Origin: JBICHM01 sp043101835
GTDB taxonomy: Bacteria > Planctomycetota > Phycisphaerae > Phycisphaerales > UBA1924
Length of the DNA: 9,089 bases
Assembly (NCBI GenBank): GCA_043101835.1
Contig: JBICHM010000011.1
Span: 1-9,089, forward strand
Direction: 5' to 3'
Below, in pieces: positions 6,052 to 9,089 of the stretch. Below the pieces are notes generated by a model that had not been told where the DNA came from, did no database searches, and saw only the letters and a list, made by a program, of their open reading frames with translations. Each line of letters opens with the position of its first letter. Within the stretch, counting starts at the first letter, position 1. The translations under genes were made by a program, and so were the position numbers.

Positions 6052-9027
6052 ATGCCGGATCAACAGCCCCTCTGCTCGCCCGAAGCCCAGGACCGCGCCG
6101 GCGGCGCGGCCCAGGGCGAGGCGCCCAACTACAAGAAGACGCTCAACCTGCCGAAGACGGCCTTCTCCATGAAGGCCAACCTCGTGCAGAACGAGCCCGC
6201 CAGCATGAAGCGGTGGGCGAAGACCGACCTGCACGGGCGCATCCGCGCCGCACGCGCAGGCAGCCCCACCTTCCGCTTCCACGACGGCCCCCCCTACGCC
6301 AACGGCAACATCCACCTCGGGCACCTGCTCAACAAGGTGATGAAGGACCTCGTCGTGCGCAGCCGCACAATGATGGGCTTCGACTGCCCCTACATCCCCG
6401 GCTGGGACTGCCACAGCCTGCCGATCGAGCACCAGGTCATGCAGGCGCTCGTCGAGAGCGGGAAGGTCGAGAAGCTCAGGACGCTGAATGAAGACGCGCG
6501 GCGCGCGGCCGTGCGCAACGAGTGCCAGCGCTACGCCGAGAAGTTCGTGAAGCTGCAGGCCGGCCAGATGCAGCGCCTGCTCACCCTTGCCGACTACGAG
6601 CACCCCTACCTGACGATGTCGCCGGAGTACGAGGGCGCGGCGATCGAGCTCTTCGCCGACATCGTCGAGCGCGGCATCGTCTTCCGGAAGCTCAAGAGCG
6701 TGCACTGGTCGCCGGCCAACGAGACCGCGCTCGCCGAGGCGGAGCTCGAGTACTACGAGCGCGACGACCCCAGCGTGTATGTGGCCTTCGAGGCGTCGGA
6801 CATCGGCGCGGTGGCGCAGGCGTTTGATGTCGATCCCGCGAAGGCGGCGGACGCCTCGTTCCTCATCTGGACGACCACGCCCTGGACGCTGCCGGCGAAT
6901 GTGGCGATCGCCGTGCACCCGCGCGTCGAGTACGCGCTGGCGACGGTCGGCGATCGGCGCGTCGTCGTGGCGACCGAGCTGCTGGAGCGCGTCGCGAAAG
7001 TCTGCGGCGGCGCGCCGAGCGTCATCGCGACGACCACCGGCGAGCGCCTCGTCGGGCTTCGCTACGGCCACCCCTTCGTCGCGCCGGGCCTCGGCGAGCG
7101 CCTTGCCGAGCGCGACGGGCGCGCGCAGGCGTACGACATCCACCGCCTCGTCGCGGCGGACTATGTGACGACCGAGGACGGCACGGGCCTCGTGCACACC
7201 GCGCCCGGCCACGGCGCCGACGACTACCAGACCGGCGTGCGCGAGGACCTGCCCATCTACTGCCCCGTCGGCCCCGACGGCGTCTACGACGACACCGCGC
7301 CCGAGTGGGTGCGGAACATGAGCATCTGGAAGGCGAACCCCGTCATTGTCGAGCATGTGCGCGCCAGCGGCCACCTGCTGCACAGCGAGATCTACCGCCA
7401 TTCCTATCCCCACGACTGGCGCGGGAAGACGCCGGTGATCTTTCGCGCCACCGAGCAGTGGTTCATCGGCGTGGACACGCCCATGGCCGGCGGCGAGACG
7501 CTGCGCGACGCCGCGACGAAGGCGACCGACGGCGTCGCGTTCATCCCCGGCTGGGGGCGCAACCGCCTGCGCGGCATGCTCGAGCAGCGCCCCGACTGGT
7601 GCATCAGTCGCCAGCGCTCCTGGGGCCTGCCGATCCCCGCCTTCCGCACGCCCGACGGCGGCGCCCTGCTGACCGCGCGGAGCGTGCGCGCGGTCGCGAA
7701 GGTCTTCCGCGAGGAAGGCTCCACGGCGTGGCTGACGCGCTCGCCGGCCGAACTGCTGCGACACTACGACCCCGCGGCGGACCCCGATGCGCCGCAGGGC
7801 CTCGAAGTCGGCTCGCTCGAGAAGATGCACGACATTTTCGATGTGTGGTTCGAGTCCGGCTCCTCGTGGCGCGCCGTGATGCAGGAGCGCGGCCTTGCGT
7901 CGATCGGCTCGGGCGACCCCGTCGAGTTGTATCTCGAAGGCTCCGACCAGCATCGCGGGTGGTTCCAGTCGTCGCTGCTCTGCGCCGTCGGCGGGACGGG
8001 GCACGCGCCGTACAAGGCGCTGCTCACCCACGGCTTCATGGTCGACAAGGACGGGCGGAAGATGAGCAAGAGCCTCGGCAACACGATCAATGTCGAGGAC
8101 CTCATGCAGCAGTTCGGCGCCGATGTCGCGCGCTGGTGGGTGGCGACGCTCGCCTACGAGAACGACATCAAGGTGGACATCTCCTTCATCGAGACCGCCG
8201 GCGAGGCGTACCGGAAGATCCGCAACACCCTGCGCTTCATGCTCAGCACGCTCGACGACTTCACGCCCTCACCCGCCGGGAAGGACGCCTCCTGCGGCGA
8301 GGGCATGTGCGTCAGCCCCGCCGATATGCCCGCCACCTGCATCGACGCCTGGGCCCTCGGCGCCTTCGACCGCCTCGCGGCCGAGGTGAAGGCGGCGTAC
8401 GAGCGCTACGACTTCAAGACGGTGTCGAGTCGCATTTACGACTTCTGCAACGACACCCTCAGCGCGACCTACCTCGCGGCCGTCAAGGACCGTCTCTACT
8501 GCGACGCCCCCAACAGCGAACGGCGCCGGCGGACGCAGAGCGCGCTGTGGGATCTGACCGACGGCCTCTGCCGCATGCTCGCGCCGATCCTCCCCCACAC
8601 CGCCGACGAGGCGTGGCGGGCGCTCACCCGCGCCGATGGCGACGAGGCGAGCGTGCATCTGAAGACCATCATCGAGTCCTTCGGCGCCAGGCCCGACAGC
8701 GGCTGGGCGCGCGTCATGGAGGCGCGCGACGAGGCGCTGCTCGCCCTCGAGCAGGTGCGCGCAGCCAAGGGCGTCGAGAACCCGCTGGACGCGGGCGTGA
8801 CGCTGCCGGATCCCGACGGGACGCTGTCGCGCTTCGACCCGGTCGACCTGGCCGACCTGCTGGGCGTCAGTCGCGTTGTGGTGGACGCAAAGGCGTCGAA
8901 CGTGCAGGTGCACGACCTCCGCGACGAGCCGCGATGCATGCGTTCGTGGAAGCGCGACGGCACGGTGAGGCAGCGCGCCGACGGCGGGATGCTGACGGAT
9001 CGCGACGCCGCGGCGGTGGGAGTCTGA
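6052..9027 (+). CDS. ileS: Isoleucyl-tRNA synthetase with a degenerate C-terminal zinc motif
   Basis: This 991-residue cytoplasmic class Ia enzyme charges tRNA-Ile with isoleucine and hydrolyses mischarged valine. Landmarks in order: YKKTLNLP near residue 27; the HIGH-type HLGH (88-91); GWDCH (117-121), followed by Ser where Gly is usual; the editing-domain threonine-rich TTTPWTLP (274-281); the editing motif around GTGLVHTAPGHG (377-388), with H382 and D391 matching known editing residues; WCISRQRSWG (516-525); DVWFESGSSW (597-606); KMSKS (670-674); and the anticodon-binding helical domain. A roughly 12-residue insertion bears C748, C753 and C763. At the C terminus the bacterial Cys4 zinc knuckle is reduced to C962, with Ser965, Thr982 and Asp985 at the other ligand positions. 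The start at 6052 has AGG eight bases upstream and leaves a 25-residue extension before the conserved core. The frame is open from 5953, but that would place translation across the likely promoter. Confidence 0.97.
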   Translation: MPDQQPLCSPEAQDRAGGAAQGEAPNYKKTLNLPKTAFSMKANLVQNEPASMKRWAKTDLHGRIRAARAGSPTFRFHDGPPYANGNIHLGHLLNKVMKDLVVRSRTMMGFDCPYIPGWDCHSLPIEHQVMQALVESGKVEKLRTLNEDARRAAVRNECQRYAEKFVKLQAGQMQRLLTLADYEHPYLTMSPEYEGAAIELFADIVERGIVFRKLKSVHWSPANETALAEAELEYYERDDPSVYVAFEASDIGAVAQAFDVDPAKAADASFLIWTTTPWTLPANVAIAVHPRVEYALATVGDRRVVVATELLERVAKVCGGAPSVIATTTGERLVGLRYGHPFVAPGLGERLAERDGRAQAYDIHRLVAADYVTTEDGTGLVHTAPGHGADDYQTGVREDLPIYCPVGPDGVYDDTAPEWVRNMSIWKANPVIVEHVRASGHLLHSEIYRHSYPHDWRGKTPVIFRATEQWFIGVDTPMAGGETLRDAATKATDGVAFIPGWGRNRLRGMLEQRPDWCISRQRSWGLPIPAFRTPDGGALLTARSVRAVAKVFREEGSTAWLTRSPAELLRHYDPAADPDAPQGLEVGSLEKMHDIFDVWFESGSSWRAVMQERGLASIGSGDPVELYLEGSDQHRGWFQSSLLCAVGGTGHAPYKALLTHGFMVDKDGRKMSKSLGNTINVEDLMQQFGADVARWWVATLAYENDIKVDISFIETAGEAYRKIRNTLRFMLSTLDDFTPSPAGKDASCGEGMCVSPADMPATCIDAWALGAFDRLAAEVKAAYERYDFKTVSSRIYDFCNDTLSATYLAAVKDRLYCDAPNSERRRRTQSALWDLTDGLCRMLAPILPHTADEAWRALTRADGDEASVHLKTIIESFGARPDSGWARVMEARDEALLALEQVRAAKGVENPLDAGVTLPDPDGTLSRFDPVDLADLLGVSRVVVDAKASNVQVHDLRDEPRCMRSWKRDGTVRQRADGGMLTDRDAAAVGV

Positions 9028-9032
9028 AGGAG

Positions 9033-9052
9033 CCCCGAGCGCAAGCTCGGGG
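9033..9052 (+). terminator. Perfect hairpin with GCAA loop just after ileS
   Basis: CCCCGAGC (9033-9040) and GCTCGGGG (9045-9052) are perfect inverted arms closing a GCAA tetraloop of the stable GNRA type, starting 5 bp after the ileS stop. No T-run follows, so it may stop transcription inefficiently, protect the 3' end, or be one copy of a dispersed palindromic repeat. Confidence 0.55.
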
Positions 9053-9089
9053 TCAACCGTCCGAACGGAGCGGCATCGCCGGTCGCGTT

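Noticed and set aside
5995..8031. Minus-strand open frame of 678 codons opposite ileS
   Set aside because: The plus strand is an unmistakable isoleucyl-tRNA synthetase; the antisense product is an Arg/Ala/Gly/Val-rich shadow.
1..9089. CRISPR array, transposon, integrase, toxin-antitoxin pair or defence island
   Set aside because: No regularly spaced direct repeats, no transposase or recombinase motifs, no small gene pairs and no composition break were seen; the window reads as core chromosome.

Overview
This 9.1 kb window is very GC-rich (roughly two thirds or more G+C by eye) and densely coded. It looks like ordinary bacterial chromosome. I see no insertion sequence, phage gene, CRISPR array, rRNA or tRNA. 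The likeliest source is a planctomycete, perhaps of the Phycisphaerae. This is an inference from a 180-residue protein that resembles a family I recall mainly from planctomycetes, the GC content, and the mix of an AsmA-like protein, a HEAT-repeat protein and a PilZ protein among housekeeping genes. I could not test it by search.

Layout. (1) Positions 23-1011, plus strand: a Fur/PerR-type regulator, then a single-domain PilZ (cyclic-di-GMP receptor type) protein. (2) Positions 1015-4994, minus strand: a probable three-gene operon read from right to left. It encodes a 602-residue HEAT-like repeat protein, a 534-residue membrane-anchored AsmA-like protein and shikimate kinase (aroK). The last two genes overlap by ATGA. 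PilZ and aroK converge with only 3 nt between their stop codons. (3) Positions 4995-5278: a divergent intergenic region with a candidate promoter for the rightward genes. (4) Positions 5279-5821, plus strand: a conserved protein of unknown function (DUF2617-like). (5) Positions 5822-6051: an intergenic region with two GC-rich hairpins and a candidate -10 element. (6) Positions 6052-9027, plus strand: isoleucyl-tRNA synthetase (ileS), followed by a perfect 8-bp hairpin with a GCAA loop.

The genes do not form one pathway. Shikimate kinase serves aromatic amino acid synthesis, IleRS serves translation, the AsmA-like protein probably works at the cell envelope, and Fur/PerR and PilZ are regulators. 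I found no convincing new multi-gene system. The best second-look signal is the loss of cysteines at structural zinc sites in two unrelated proteins. IleRS keeps the exact spacing of the C-terminal Cys4 zinc knuckle but has only one of four cysteines. The Fur/PerR protein keeps all five regulatory-metal ligands but has lost the first CxxC of the structural zinc site.
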